In this document: piece after piece, positions 34,908-43,007 of the stretch | Layout: each line of letters begins with the position of its first letter | How positions within the stretch are numbered: the stretch's first letter is position 1 | Notes under the pieces: model-generated | Databases searched by the model: none | Told to the model about the DNA's origin: nothing | Seen by the model: only the letters and a program-made list of their open reading frames with translations | Position numbers and translations under genes: made by a program | NCBI GenBank assembly: GCA_963806335.1 | Contig: CAWDXO010000015.1 | Span: 1-64,000, forward strand | DNA: 64,000 nt | Direction of reading: 5' to 3' | Source of the DNA: Palsa-504 sp963806335 | Lineage (GTDB): Bacteria > Actinomycetota > Actinomycetes > Streptosporangiales > Streptosporangiaceae

Positions 34908-35479
34908 GGGGTATATCCGGGGACATTGATCGCCGCGTCAGACTTGGTGACCTTCCCGGATACGACCTTGCCGGTCTTGGCGTCGTAGAAGCGCAGGGCC
35001 GGGTCCTGCCGCATGCCGAGCTGAGCTGCCTGGCTCGCGATCGCGGCCGGGTTCCCGGCTTGCGCCACCTCGTTGCTGAGGGTCTGCTCCTGGCGGGCCA
35101 GGTTGGCGCTGCGCTGCTGCAGGTTGGTGATCTGGAACGCCCCCTGGGCCAGCGTGGTGCTGATCACGAGCAGCGAGACCAGGGCTCCGCCTAGCAGCCC
35201 GACCAGGAGCAGGATGAACGGCGTACGCGGCGACCGCGCCCGCGGCCTGCCGCTGGCCGCCGGCCGCGCGGCCGGGCCGGTGACAGGGCGGGTGTGCCGG
35301 GGGGCGCTGACCGGGCGCGCGGGTCTGGTGCGCCCGGGAGCGCCTGGGAGGGCAGGGGGCGCCGTGGTTCTCGGGGTCGCCGTGGTCGTGGGGGTTGCGC
35401 GGCCGGGCGGTGTGCGGCGGCCAGCTCCCGGCCGGGGAGTGCCTGGGGTCCGCGGCATCGTGTCTGTGGCCATGTCCAT
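34904..35479 (-). CDS. ftsL: Septum formation protein FtsL-like, single membrane helix with coiled coil
   Basis: The 191 residues comprise a Pro/Thr/Arg-rich cytoplasmic N-terminus (about 85 residues), one membrane helix (about 87-106, TPFILLLVGLLGGALVSLLVIS) and an external coiled coil (AFQITNLQQRSANLARQEQTLSNEVAQAGN) ending in a short C-terminal extension with NPAAIASQAAQLGMR. Size, topology and position between rsmH and ftsI identify it as FtsL, though the sequence is poorly conserved and annotation pipelines may call it hypothetical. Its job is to link FtsB/FtsQ with FtsWI. GGGGA lies four bases before the ATG. Confidence 0.85.
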   Translation of the reverse strand: MDMATDTMPRTPGTPRPGAGRRTPPGRATPTTTATPRTTAPPALPGAPGRTRPARPVSAPRHTRPVTGPAARPAASGRPRARSPRTPFILLLVGLLGGALVSLLVISTTLAQGAFQITNLQQRSANLARQEQTLSNEVAQAGNPAAIASQAAQLGMRQDPALRFYDAKTGKVVSGKVTKSDAAINVPGYTP

Positions 35480-35490
35480 GTCCCCTCGGG

Positions 35491-36447
35491 TTATGCTGCT
35501 TCCCTGATTCGTTCCGCGGCCCGGAGCCGGGCCGAGGCCGCACGCGGGTTACCGGTGACTTCTTCGTCGTCCGGGCGCTCGGCACCCCTGGTCAGCAGGC
35601 GGAACTGCGGTGCGGCCGCGCTCGCGGTGATCGGCAGGCCGGGCGGCGTCTGATCGGTGGACAGCCGGACGAGCTCCCGCTTGACGATGCGATCCTCGAG
35701 CGAGTGGTAGGCCAGGACCACCACTCGGCCGCCGACGGCGAGCACGCCGAGGGCGGCGGGCAGGGCTCGCCGCAGCGTGCCGAGTTCGTCGTTGACCTCG
35801 ATCCGCAGCGCCTGGAAGGTCCGCTTGGCCGGGTTGCCCCCGGTACGCCGGGTCGCCGCGGGGATCGCGTCCTTCACGATGACGCTCAGCCGCTGCGTCG
35901 AGGTGATCGGGGTCTGGGCGCGCTCGCGGACCACCGCGTCGGCGATCCGCCGGGCGAAACGCTCCTCGCCGTAGTCGCGGAGCACCCGGGCAAGTTCGGC
36001 GGCCGGGTAGCCGTTGACGATATCGGCCGCGGTGAGGTCCCTCGTGCGGTCCATCCGCATGTCGAGCGGGGCGTCCTGGGCGTACGCGAAGCCGCGCTCC
36101 GGGTCATCCAGCTGCGGCGAGGACACGCCCAGGTCGAAGAGCAGGCCCATGACGCGGTCCGGGGCGCTTTCCGCGCGGACGATGGCGGGGATCTCGTCGT
36201 ACCTGGCGTGCACCAAAGTGACCCGGTCGGCGAAGGGGGCGAGCAGCTCGCGGGCCGCCTCGATCGCGGCGACGTCGGCGTCGATGCCGATGAGCAGCAG
36301 GCCGGGGCACGCCTCGAGCAGGGCCCGCGCGTGTCCGGCCCGGCCGAGGGTGGCGTCCACCAGGACGGCGCCGTCGCCCCCGAGCGCGGGCGCGAGCAGG
36401 GCGGTGACACGGCCGGCCAGCACTGGTACGTGCGGTGCCCTTTCCAT
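35491..36447 (-). CDS. rsmH: 16S rRNA m4C1402 methyltransferase RsmH (MraW)
   Basis: Methylates C1402 of 16S rRNA at N4. The frame is open to 36531, but MERAPHVPVLAGRVTALLAPAL begins the family N-terminus at ATG 36447, with GGGAGGGGG upstream. Motifs: VDATLGRAGHARALLEA (SAM loop, about residues 29-45), GIDADVAAIEAA, LLFDLGVSSPQLDDPERGFAY, the inserted helical domain with DIVNGYPAAELARVLRDYGEERFARRIA, and FQALRIEVNDELGTL and AYHSLEDRIVKREL. Normal length at 318 residues. It is separated from mraZ by 133 bp containing a long hairpin, unlike the short spacing in many relatives. Confidence 0.94.
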   Translation of the reverse strand: MERAPHVPVLAGRVTALLAPALGGDGAVLVDATLGRAGHARALLEACPGLLLIGIDADVAAIEAARELLAPFADRVTLVHARYDEIPAIVRAESAPDRVMGLLFDLGVSSPQLDDPERGFAYAQDAPLDMRMDRTRDLTAADIVNGYPAAELARVLRDYGEERFARRIADAVVRERAQTPITSTQRLSVIVKDAIPAATRRTGGNPAKRTFQALRIEVNDELGTLRRALPAALGVLAVGGRVVVLAYHSLEDRIVKRELVRLSTDQTPPGLPITASAAAPQFRLLTRGAERPDDEEVTGNPRAASARLRAAERIREAA

Positions 36448-36497
36448 GTGTCCCCCTCCCTGCGGTCCTGCTCCCTCCCTGCCCTGGCGCTTCTCCG

Positions 36498-36572
36498 CCG
36501 GTCCCCATCCGCTGGCGCCGCCGGCTGGCACCGGGGAAGTGATGCCAGCAGGGAACGGCGGATGGGGACCGG
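36498..36572. repeat. Long stem-loop in the mraZ-rsmH leader
   Basis: CCGGTCCCCATCCGC (36498-36512) and GCGGATGGGGACCGG (36558-36572) are exact 15-bp inverted repeats. Inside the 45-base loop, GCTGGCA and TGCCAGC pair again, so a nested, branched hairpin can form in the minus-strand transcript between mraZ and rsmH. It could be an attenuator or an RNA stability element for the downstream dcw genes. Confidence 0.75.
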
Positions 36573-36580
36573 CCCGAGAG

Positions 36581-37012
36581 CTACAGGATTCCGGGGAGCA
36601 CCTCCTCGGCGGCTTCGGCGAACGAGTCTTCTTGCGCGGCGAGGTAGGTCTCCCACGCGGCTGTGTCCCAGATCTCCAGCCGGGTGTTCGCGCCGATCAC
36701 CACGCAGTCCCGCTGCAGGCCGGCGTAGGCGCGCAGCGGGGCCGGAACGGTAATCCGGCCTTGCTTGTCGGGAAGCTCATCGGAGGCACTGGCGAAGAAG
36801 ACCCGGCTGTAGTCCCTGACCGACTTGGCCGTCACCGGCGCCGTGCTCAGCGCCTCGGTGATGCGGGCGAACTCCGGCCGCGGGAAGACGAACAGGCAGC
36901 GTTCCTGTCCTTTGGTGATCACCACTCCCCCAGCGAGCTCATCTCGGTACTTCGCGGGCAGGATCAGCCGGCCCTTCTCATCGAGCTTGGGTGCATGAGT
37001 ACCGAGGAACAC
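36581..37012 (-). CDS. mraZ: Transcriptional regulator MraZ
   Basis: AbrB-fold DNA-binding protein that represses or tunes the dcw cluster. The GTG at 37012 gives the usual N-terminus MFLGTHAPKLDEKGRLILPAKYRDEL; the frame also allows GTG 37018. Two SpoVT-AbrB domains are seen (about residues 5-50 and 80-122), the second with SDELPDKQGRITVPAPLRAYAGL. GGGAGGTGA lies six bases upstream. Length 143 residues is normal. Upstream lies an array of four GTGG(A/G)G boxes within the promoter, the expected operator of MraZ. Confidence 0.93.
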   Translation of the reverse strand: MFLGTHAPKLDEKGRLILPAKYRDELAGGVVITKGQERCLFVFPRPEFARITEALSTAPVTAKSVRDYSRVFFASASDELPDKQGRITVPAPLRAYAGLQRDCVVIGANTRLEIWDTAAWETYLAAQEDSFAEAAEEVLPGIL

Positions 37013-37037
37013 AGGCACTCACCTCCCAGGGCGTATC

Positions 37038-37079
37038 CTCCACCGCGCTCCACTGTACCCCACATTTCCCCACCGTCAA
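37038..37079 (-). promoter_or_regulatory. mraZ promoter with MraZ-binding repeats
   Basis: Four boxes read GTGGAG, GTGGAG, GTGGGG, GTGGGG on the minus strand (37043-37038, 37053-37048, 37063-37058, 37073-37068) with an exact 10-bp period. They lie between and over TTGACG (37079-37074) and TACAGT (37057-37052), a -35/-10 pair with a 16-bp spacer. MraZ proteins are known to bind short TGGG-type direct repeats at 10-bp spacing in their own promoter, so this is most likely the autoregulatory operator. Confidence 0.75.
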
Positions 37080-37125
37080 CGCTTAAAACCCCCTGATCGA
37101 GCTCCCTTCCCCACTGAATAGGCAG

Positions 37126-37172
37126 GTAGAGAAGGTGGAGCGAGGTGGAGGGCCGAGTGGAGGGAAGTGGAG
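37126..37172 (+). promoter_or_regulatory. Second MraZ-type box array, facing the divergent moxR operon
   Basis: On the plus strand, GTGGAG boxes stand at 37135, 37145, 37157 and 37167 (spacing 10, 12 and 10), with a weak GTAGAG at 37126. They have the same sequence as the mraZ boxes but the opposite direction, about 190 bp upstream of the moxR start. This suggests that MraZ may also control the divergent moxR-DUF58-transglutaminase operon. Confidence 0.5.
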
Positions 37173-37361
37173 CGCGCGGGCGCCGCGGCCGCGGCTGCGC
37201 GGGTGGACCTGCGTAATGTCCCGGGACGGCCGGGTTAGGCGAAGAAGCTGCGCCAGCGTCGCGCGTTCGGCGGATAAAGACGTAGTGTGGCGGTACGGCA
37301 GCCAGGCGGGCGGGATCCCCGGCTGGCTGGTGGTGCGCGCTAGCGCCGTCAAGGAGGCCAC

Positions 37362-38336
37362 GTGGTGCTAGATACCGGCAGGCAGACGGGGAGTCCGATC
37401 GATGATCTAGTTCCCGCCGCACGCAGGATCGGCAAGGCCATCGAGGCCGTGATCGAGGGCAAGCGCGAGGCCATCCAGCTGACCCTGGCCGTACTGCTCG
37501 CCGAGGGGCACCTGCTCATCGAAGACGTGCCGGGCGTGGGCAAGACGATGCTCGCCAAGGCCCTGGCCCGGGCGATCGACGGCACCGTGCGCCGGGTCCA
37601 GTTCACGCCGGACCTGCTGCCGAGCGACATCACCGGCGTCAGTGCCTACCACCAGGAGCGGCGCGACTTCGAGTTCAAGCCGGGACCGGTCTTCGCCAAC
37701 ATCGTGCTCGGCGACGAGATCAACCGCGCCTCGCCGAAAACCCAGTCGGCGCTGCTCGAATGCATGGAAGAGCGCCAGGTCACCGTGGACGGTACCACCT
37801 ACACGCTGCAGGAACCGTTCATGGTGATCGCCACCCAGAACCCGGTGGAGATGGAAGGCACCTACCCGTTGCCCGAGGCGCAGCGGGACCGGTTCACGGC
37901 ACGCATCTCACTCGGTTACCCGCTGCCCGCCGCCGAGCGGGAAATGCTCGACAATCACGGTTCCAGTTCGCCCCTCGACCAGCTCGAGCCGGTCGCCCGC
38001 GCGAGCGACGTGCAGGAGCTCGTGGTCGCGGTGCGCGGCGTGCTGGTCTCGGATCAGGTCAAGGACTACATCATCAGCCTCGCCAACGCGACCAGGACCT
38101 CACCTGAGCTGCGCCTGGGCGCGTCGCCGCGGGCCACGCTGCACCTGCTGCGGGCCAGCCGCGCGTGGGCGGCCCTCGACGGCCGGGACTACGTGATTCC
38201 CGACGACGTGCAGCGCCTGGCCCGGCCGGTGCTGGCGCACCGGCTGCTGCCCACGGCGGAGGCCATCGTGGAGCGGCACCTGCCTGAGCAGGTGGTGGAC
38301 AGGATCGTCGCGCAACTGCCACTGCCGCGGCGATGA
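37362..38336 (+). CDS. MoxR-family AAA+ ATPase
   Basis: The 324-residue MoxR-type AAA+ chaperone has Walker A EDVPGVGKTMLAKALA at about residues 54-69, Walker B ILVLGDEINRASPKTQSALLECMEE, sensor 1 ATQNPVEMEGTYPLPEAQRDRF and the C-terminal lid domain with SPRATLHLLRASRAWAALDGRDYVIPDDVQ. Start GTG 37362 is preceded by GGAGG. It opens a three-gene operon with a DUF58 protein and a transglutaminase-like membrane protein, and the same trio stands next to mraZ in Streptomyces. MoxR proteins act with their VWA/DUF58 partners in assembly or maturation; the client here is unknown. Confidence 0.92.
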   Translation: MVLDTGRQTGSPIDDLVPAARRIGKAIEAVIEGKREAIQLTLAVLLAEGHLLIEDVPGVGKTMLAKALARAIDGTVRRVQFTPDLLPSDITGVSAYHQERRDFEFKPGPVFANIVLGDEINRASPKTQSALLECMEERQVTVDGTTYTLQEPFMVIATQNPVEMEGTYPLPEAQRDRFTARISLGYPLPAAEREMLDNHGSSSPLDQLEPVARASDVQELVVAVRGVLVSDQVKDYIISLANATRTSPELRLGASPRATLHLLRASRAWAALDGRDYVIPDDVQRLARPVLAHRLLPTAEAIVERHLPEQVVDRIVAQLPLPRR

Positions 38337-38384
38337 GCCGCGGCCAGCAAGCACGGCCTCGACGATGAGCCGGCAAGGAGGGCC

Positions 38385-39731
38385 ATGCGGGCGCTATTCA
38401 GCTCGCTGACCACGCGGGGCAGGTCGTTCGTGGCCGCGGGCGGCGCGGCGATGGTGTGCGGCCTGGCGATACCGGAACCTGACCTGGTCCGGGTGGGCGC
38501 CCTGCTCGTCCTGCTGCCGCTGGTCTCCGCGCTGATCGCCCGCAGGTCACGGTACCGCCTGTCGTGCACTCGCAGGCTCGACCCGCCGCGGGTGCCGGCC
38601 GGCCAGCCCACCACGGTGACCGCGCGGATGGAGAACGTCTCGCGGCTGCGCACCGGCGTGCTGCTGGCCGAGGACGTCACCCCGTACTCGCTGGGCAGCA
38701 GGCCGCGGTTCGTCCTCGACGAGATCGAGCCTGGCGGTCACCGAGAGCTCAGCTACCAGATCCGGTCCGACACCAGGGGCAAGTTCACCATCGGGCCGCT
38801 CCGGGTGCGGGTCGCGGACGCGTTCGGGCTGGTGGAGATCAGCCGCTCGTTCAGCACGACCAGCACGCTCGTGGTCACGCCGAAGATTTTCCCGCTGCCG
38901 CGGGCGGCGGCGCTGAGCAGCTGGCTCGGCGAGGGTGACGGCGGAATGCGGACGATATCGGCCATCGGCGAGGACGACGCGGCACCCCGGCTGTACCAGG
39001 ACGGCGACGGGCTGCGCCGGGTGCACTGGAAATCGACGGCGCGGTACGGCGAACTGATGGTCCGCCGCGAAGAACACCAGTGGCGCAACAGCGCGTCGGT
39101 CTTCCTCGATACCCGCCGCTCCGCGCACTCGCGCGGCGGGCCCTCCGCGACGTTCGAGTTCGCCGTCAGCGCGGCCGCGTCAATCGGGGCGCACCTGTCC
39201 GGCGAGGGATTCCGGACCAGGCTCATCACCGAATCCGGCGAGATCGCCCCGCGCGGTACCTTCGACGACAGCCTGCTCGACATGCTCGCGGTCATCAGCC
39301 CGTCACGTGACGTCGGCTTCGCGCCAGGCGCGTCGGCCCTGGCCAGCGCGGGCGGTCAGCTAATCGCGGTGGTCGGGCGCCTGTCCGCCGACGACGCCAG
39401 CCAGCTGGCCGCGAGCAGGCGCGGCAACGCCCCCGCGATGGCGCTGCTGCTGGCCGTTTCGGGGTGGGCGACGGATTCGGTTCCCGAGGACACGGCGAGG
39501 ACGGCGGAAGTCCTGTCCGCCGCGGGATGGCGGGTCGCGGTGGCCACCGCGAGCACGCCGCTTGCCACCGCCTGGCAGCAGCTGCACCGGCCCGCCGACC
39601 GGCTGCTGTCCGTCGGGGGTTACGGCGGCTCCGTGACCGCGGGCGGTGCTGGCGGTGCTAAGGGCGCCGCGGGCCTCGGGGACGCCGCCGGCCTCGGGGG
39701 CGCCGCGGGCCTCGGGGGTGAGCCCGGGTGA
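38385..39731 (+). CDS. DUF58 domain-containing membrane protein
   Basis: The 448-residue protein has two N-terminal membrane segments (about residues 18-55), a beta-rich extracytoplasmic part, and the DUF58 signature DGDGLRRVHWKSTARYGELMVRREE at about residues 208-232, followed by a VWA-like domain (about 240-400). The C-terminus is a Gly/Ala-rich tail, partly from tandem GLGGAAG-type repeats. AGGAGG is five bases upstream of ATG 38385. It is the usual MoxR partner. The stop overlaps the next start by four bases. Confidence 0.9.
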   Translation: MRALFSSLTTRGRSFVAAGGAAMVCGLAIPEPDLVRVGALLVLLPLVSALIARRSRYRLSCTRRLDPPRVPAGQPTTVTARMENVSRLRTGVLLAEDVTPYSLGSRPRFVLDEIEPGGHRELSYQIRSDTRGKFTIGPLRVRVADAFGLVEISRSFSTTSTLVVTPKIFPLPRAAALSSWLGEGDGGMRTISAIGEDDAAPRLYQDGDGLRRVHWKSTARYGELMVRREEHQWRNSASVFLDTRRSAHSRGGPSATFEFAVSAAASIGAHLSGEGFRTRLITESGEIAPRGTFDDSLLDMLAVISPSRDVGFAPGASALASAGGQLIAVVGRLSADDASQLAASRRGNAPAMALLLAVSGWATDSVPEDTARTAEVLSAAGWRVAVATASTPLATAWQQLHRPADRLLSVGGYGGSVTAGGAGGAKGAAGLGDAAGLGGAAGLGGEPG

Positions 39732-42370
39732 CGCTGAACGGCCGGATGACGGTGACCACGGTGATCGCCGTGGTGCTCACCTCGACCGTCCTGTACCCGT
39801 TGTTCACCGACTCGGTCTGGTTCGCCGCCTCCCTCGGCGCGGTCGTCGCGGTCGCCGCGACCGGGGCCCTGACCCGGCTGCGGCCGCTGCCGGTACCGGC
39901 CTGCCTGGCCGCCACCATGGCCGGGCTGCTGCTGTACCTGAACCTGGTGTTCGAGGCCCGCCATTCGCTGGCGTTCGTGATCCCCACCCCTTCCTCCCTC
40001 GCCAGCCTGGGACGTTTGTTCAGCACCGGGATCGACAAGTCGAACCAGTACGCGCCGCCCGTGCCCAACCTGCCCGGGCTGCTCCTGCTGGCGGCGGCCG
40101 GGGTGGGCATCACGGCGGTGGCCACGGACCTGATCGCGGTCAGGCTGCGGTCCACCGCGCTGGCCGGGCTGCCGCTGCTGGTGCTGTTCACCCTGCCGCT
40201 CATGATTAACCCGCCGCATGGCCAGCTGACCACCCCGCTGGTGTTCTGCCTGGGCGGGGCCGGGTACCTGGCCATGCTGAGCGTGGACGGGCGGGAGCGG
40301 ATACGCGTCTGGGGACGGCTGGTATCCCTGTGGCGTGGCTCGCCGTCGCCCGGCAGGCGCTTGTCCGGCCCGGACACCCGGGCGCTGGCGGCGGCGAGCC
40401 GGCGAGTCGGGCTCGCCTCGATCGTGCTCGCGCTGTTCGTCCCGCTGCTCCTCCCGGGCCTGCACGCGAGCAAGGTGTTCAGCTCGGGCCCGGGCATCGG
40501 CGGAACCGGCGGCGACGGCCCCGGTGCCCTGACGTTGCCCAGCGTTCTGTCCCAGACCGTCGCGCAACTGCACGACAACCCGAAGGTGGTGTTCACCTAC
40601 GCGACCAGCGCCTCGAAGGAACTGCAGAGCAACGACGCGCAGTACTTCAGGCAGTACGTCTTCGACGCCCTGGGCGGCTCGGGCTGGCAGGTGGTCAACT
40701 ACACGTCGGGGGCGGTGCCGGTCACTTCGCTGCCGCCCAGGCCGCAGGGGCTCACTGACCTGTCGGCGACTCAGCCGGTGGACACGACCGTCACCGTGAC
40801 TAAGGACTTCCCTGACCCCGGCGCCCAGCCGACCTTCTTGCCGCTGCCTTATCCGGCGGTCCAGGTCTCGGCACCTGGCCGATGGCTAGCCGACCCGGAC
40901 CTCATGGTGTACTCCACCGTCAGCGCCATCGGCGGCCAGACCTACTCGGCGAAAAGCATCGCCGTGGACCCTTCCGAGGCGCAGCTGGAAAAGGCGCCCA
41001 GGCTGACGGACCTGGCGAGCCTGGAGGCGGACCGGCAGCTACCGCCGTCCTACCAGACGTCGGCGCTTAAGCAACTGGCCCGGCAGCACGTGTCCGGGGC
41101 CACGACCGAGTTCGCCAAGGTAAACGCGCTCGCGAACTGGCTCTCGGAGCCACCCTACGTCTACAGCCTCAACGCGGCGACGTTCGACAACGCGGATGGC
41201 CTGCTCGCGTTCCTGACCCAGTCCAGGCTCGGCTACTGCGTGCAGTACGCCTACGCGATGACCGTGCTCACCCGGTTGCTCGGGATCCCGGCCAGGTTCG
41301 TGGTCGGCTACACGGCGGGCACGCGGGCTAGCTCCAGGTCCAATACCTTCGAGGTCAAGACCACCGACGCGCACGCGTGGACAGAGGTGTACTTCCAGGG
41401 TTACGGCTGGATCCGTTTCGAGCCCACGCCAGGCGGCCAGGGCACCGCGAGCTCCCCGAACTACATGGGTGGCGCGTCCGGCCTCGGCAGCGGCCCCGGC
41501 ACCAGCCCGATACTTCCCGCGACCCAGAACCCCGGCCAGTCCACAGCGGGCCAGGCGGGCAATTCGTTCGGGCTAGGACACCTCAGGCCCGGTTCGACCG
41601 GGGGTGCGCCTGCCGTGTCCGGTTCGGCGTCGGGGACGCCGTGGGCGGCGATCGCGCTGGCGGTGATCGCGGCGATCGTGCTGGCCTGCGCGGTCATCGC
41701 GATCGTAGCCCCGCCCGCGCAGCGGGCCCTGTCCTCCGGCGCCGCCGCGGCCCGGCGCAGGCCGGTCACCGGCACCTCGCTGGTCCTGGTGGCGGCCGCC
41801 GCGGCGCTGGTCGCACTGGCCCTGTACCGGCTGCTGTCCCGCACCGCCGGACTGGACCTGGGCGCCGGCTGGGCCACCGTCGGCATCGCCTTCGCCGCGG
41901 CCGGCGTGGCGATGCTGACCGCCCCGTCGGTCTTGCGGATCACGCTCCGGCACTGGCGCTGGATCCGGGCCGGCGACGACGCCAGCCGGGCGCATGCCGC
42001 CTGGCGCGAGTTCCGCGACGACCTCGCCGACTTCGGCCTGGCCAGCCGGCCAAGCGAACCACCGCGGACGCTCGCCGCCCGCATCACCACGCAGCTCCCC
42101 GCCCCCGCCGCGGACGCGGTCCGCAGACTCGCCCTGGCCGAAGAACGCGCCAGCTACGCCGCCCGCCCTGCCGGATCAGCCCACCTGCGCCACGACGGTA
42201 CCCAAGCCCGCCGCGGCCTGGCCGCCACCGTCCGGCCCGGCACCCGCTGGCGCGCCCGCCTGTTCCCCGCCTCCGCCATCACCATCCTGGCCGACAGCGC
42301 CACTCGCATCCCCGACCGCGCCACCACCGCCATCACCAGGAAACGAGCCCCCCACAGATCCCCCAGCTAG
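39728..42370 (+). CDS. DUF3488 / transglutaminase-like membrane protein (TgpA family)
   Basis: The 880 residues have an N-terminal membrane domain (about 5-240, six or more helices), then an external transglutaminase-like domain. LTQSRLGYCVQYAYAMTVLTRLLGIPARFVVGY supplies the nucleophilic Cys at about 505, and TTDAHAWTEVYFQGYGWIRFEPTPG supplies His and Asp/Glu. A membrane helix at about 640-660 and a cytoplasmic tail rich in Ala/Arg follow. Together with MoxR and DUF58 it makes the conserved envelope-associated trio. Whether it is a transamidase or a protease is not known. Confidence 0.9.
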   Translation: MTLNGRMTVTTVIAVVLTSTVLYPLFTDSVWFAASLGAVVAVAATGALTRLRPLPVPACLAATMAGLLLYLNLVFEARHSLAFVIPTPSSLASLGRLFSTGIDKSNQYAPPVPNLPGLLLLAAAGVGITAVATDLIAVRLRSTALAGLPLLVLFTLPLMINPPHGQLTTPLVFCLGGAGYLAMLSVDGRERIRVWGRLVSLWRGSPSPGRRLSGPDTRALAAASRRVGLASIVLALFVPLLLPGLHASKVFSSGPGIGGTGGDGPGALTLPSVLSQTVAQLHDNPKVVFTYATSASKELQSNDAQYFRQYVFDALGGSGWQVVNYTSGAVPVTSLPPRPQGLTDLSATQPVDTTVTVTKDFPDPGAQPTFLPLPYPAVQVSAPGRWLADPDLMVYSTVSAIGGQTYSAKSIAVDPSEAQLEKAPRLTDLASLEADRQLPPSYQTSALKQLARQHVSGATTEFAKVNALANWLSEPPYVYSLNAATFDNADGLLAFLTQSRLGYCVQYAYAMTVLTRLLGIPARFVVGYTAGTRASSRSNTFEVKTTDAHAWTEVYFQGYGWIRFEPTPGGQGTASSPNYMGGASGLGSGPGTSPILPATQNPGQSTAGQAGNSFGLGHLRPGSTGGAPAVSGSASGTPWAAIALAVIAAIVLACAVIAIVAPPAQRALSSGAAAARRRPVTGTSLVLVAAAAALVALALYRLLSRTAGLDLGAGWATVGIAFAAAGVAMLTAPSVLRITLRHWRWIRAGDDASRAHAAWREFRDDLADFGLASRPSEPPRTLAARITTQLPAPAADAVRRLALAEERASYAARPAGSAHLRHDGTQARRGLAATVRPGTRWRARLFPASAITILADSATRIPDRATTAITRKRAPHRSPS

Positions 42371-42460
42371 ACCCGTGCGCGCGGCTGAGCTGCTCGCCGC
42401 GGCGCAGGGAACTCCTTTCTACCGGATCGTCCCGCTCTCATGACCAGCCGGCGCGCCAGG

Positions 42461-42883
42461 CTACATCCTGCGGTCGCCCTCTTGCCGACGGCGCCAGCGC
42501 TCTTCCATTCGCTCCATCAGCCGGGCCCGCCGGGTCTGTCCAGGGGATACGGATCCGCCGGATCGGGCTGAGGCGGCTTGCTTGGCCTTGATGCGCGCGG
42601 GCCGCACTCGAGCCGCGTGCCGGCGCCAGCAGACCACGGTCCACACCAGGGACAGCAGCCCGATCGCGGCCCCGGCCGCCTCGAGATAGATATGGCGGGT
42701 AACTACCCCCGCCGCGAGCAGCCCGGCACCGACCAGCACGCCGACGAGGCCCTGGACCAGTTTCCGCTTATAGTGCACCCGCGGATCGCTGGAGCGCACG
42801 AGGCGCCCGAACTTCGGGTCCTCCCTATAGAGCGCTTGCTCGATCTGCTCCAGCTGGCGCTGCTCGTGTTCAGAGAGCGGCAC
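42461..42883 (-). CDS. DUF3040 domain protein, two membrane segments
   Basis: 140 residues beginning MPLSEHEQRQLEQIEQALYREDPKFGRLV, the actinobacterial DUF3040 signature. The GTG at 42883 has GGAGG seven bases upstream, so it is preferred over the open frame's earlier start. Two short hydrophobic segments (about 48-66 and 74-90) form the membrane hairpin, and the C-terminus is strongly basic. Function is unknown, and family members often lie near dinB or the dcw cluster in actinobacteria, as here. Confidence 0.88.
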   Translation of the reverse strand: MPLSEHEQRQLEQIEQALYREDPKFGRLVRSSDPRVHYKRKLVQGLVGVLVGAGLLAAGVVTRHIYLEAAGAAIGLLSLVWTVVCWRRHAARVRPARIKAKQAASARSGGSVSPGQTRRARLMERMEERWRRRQEGDRRM

Positions 42884-43007
42884 GACGCCTCCCATAAAAA
42901 ACCTTGCGCCCGGCACGTGTGCGGTGACCGTTCACCTCACATACCCGGTTCAATTTCCAGAATACGAGCGTTGACACGCCCCGTGGAAGGGTGCAGCTCA
43001 CAGCGCG

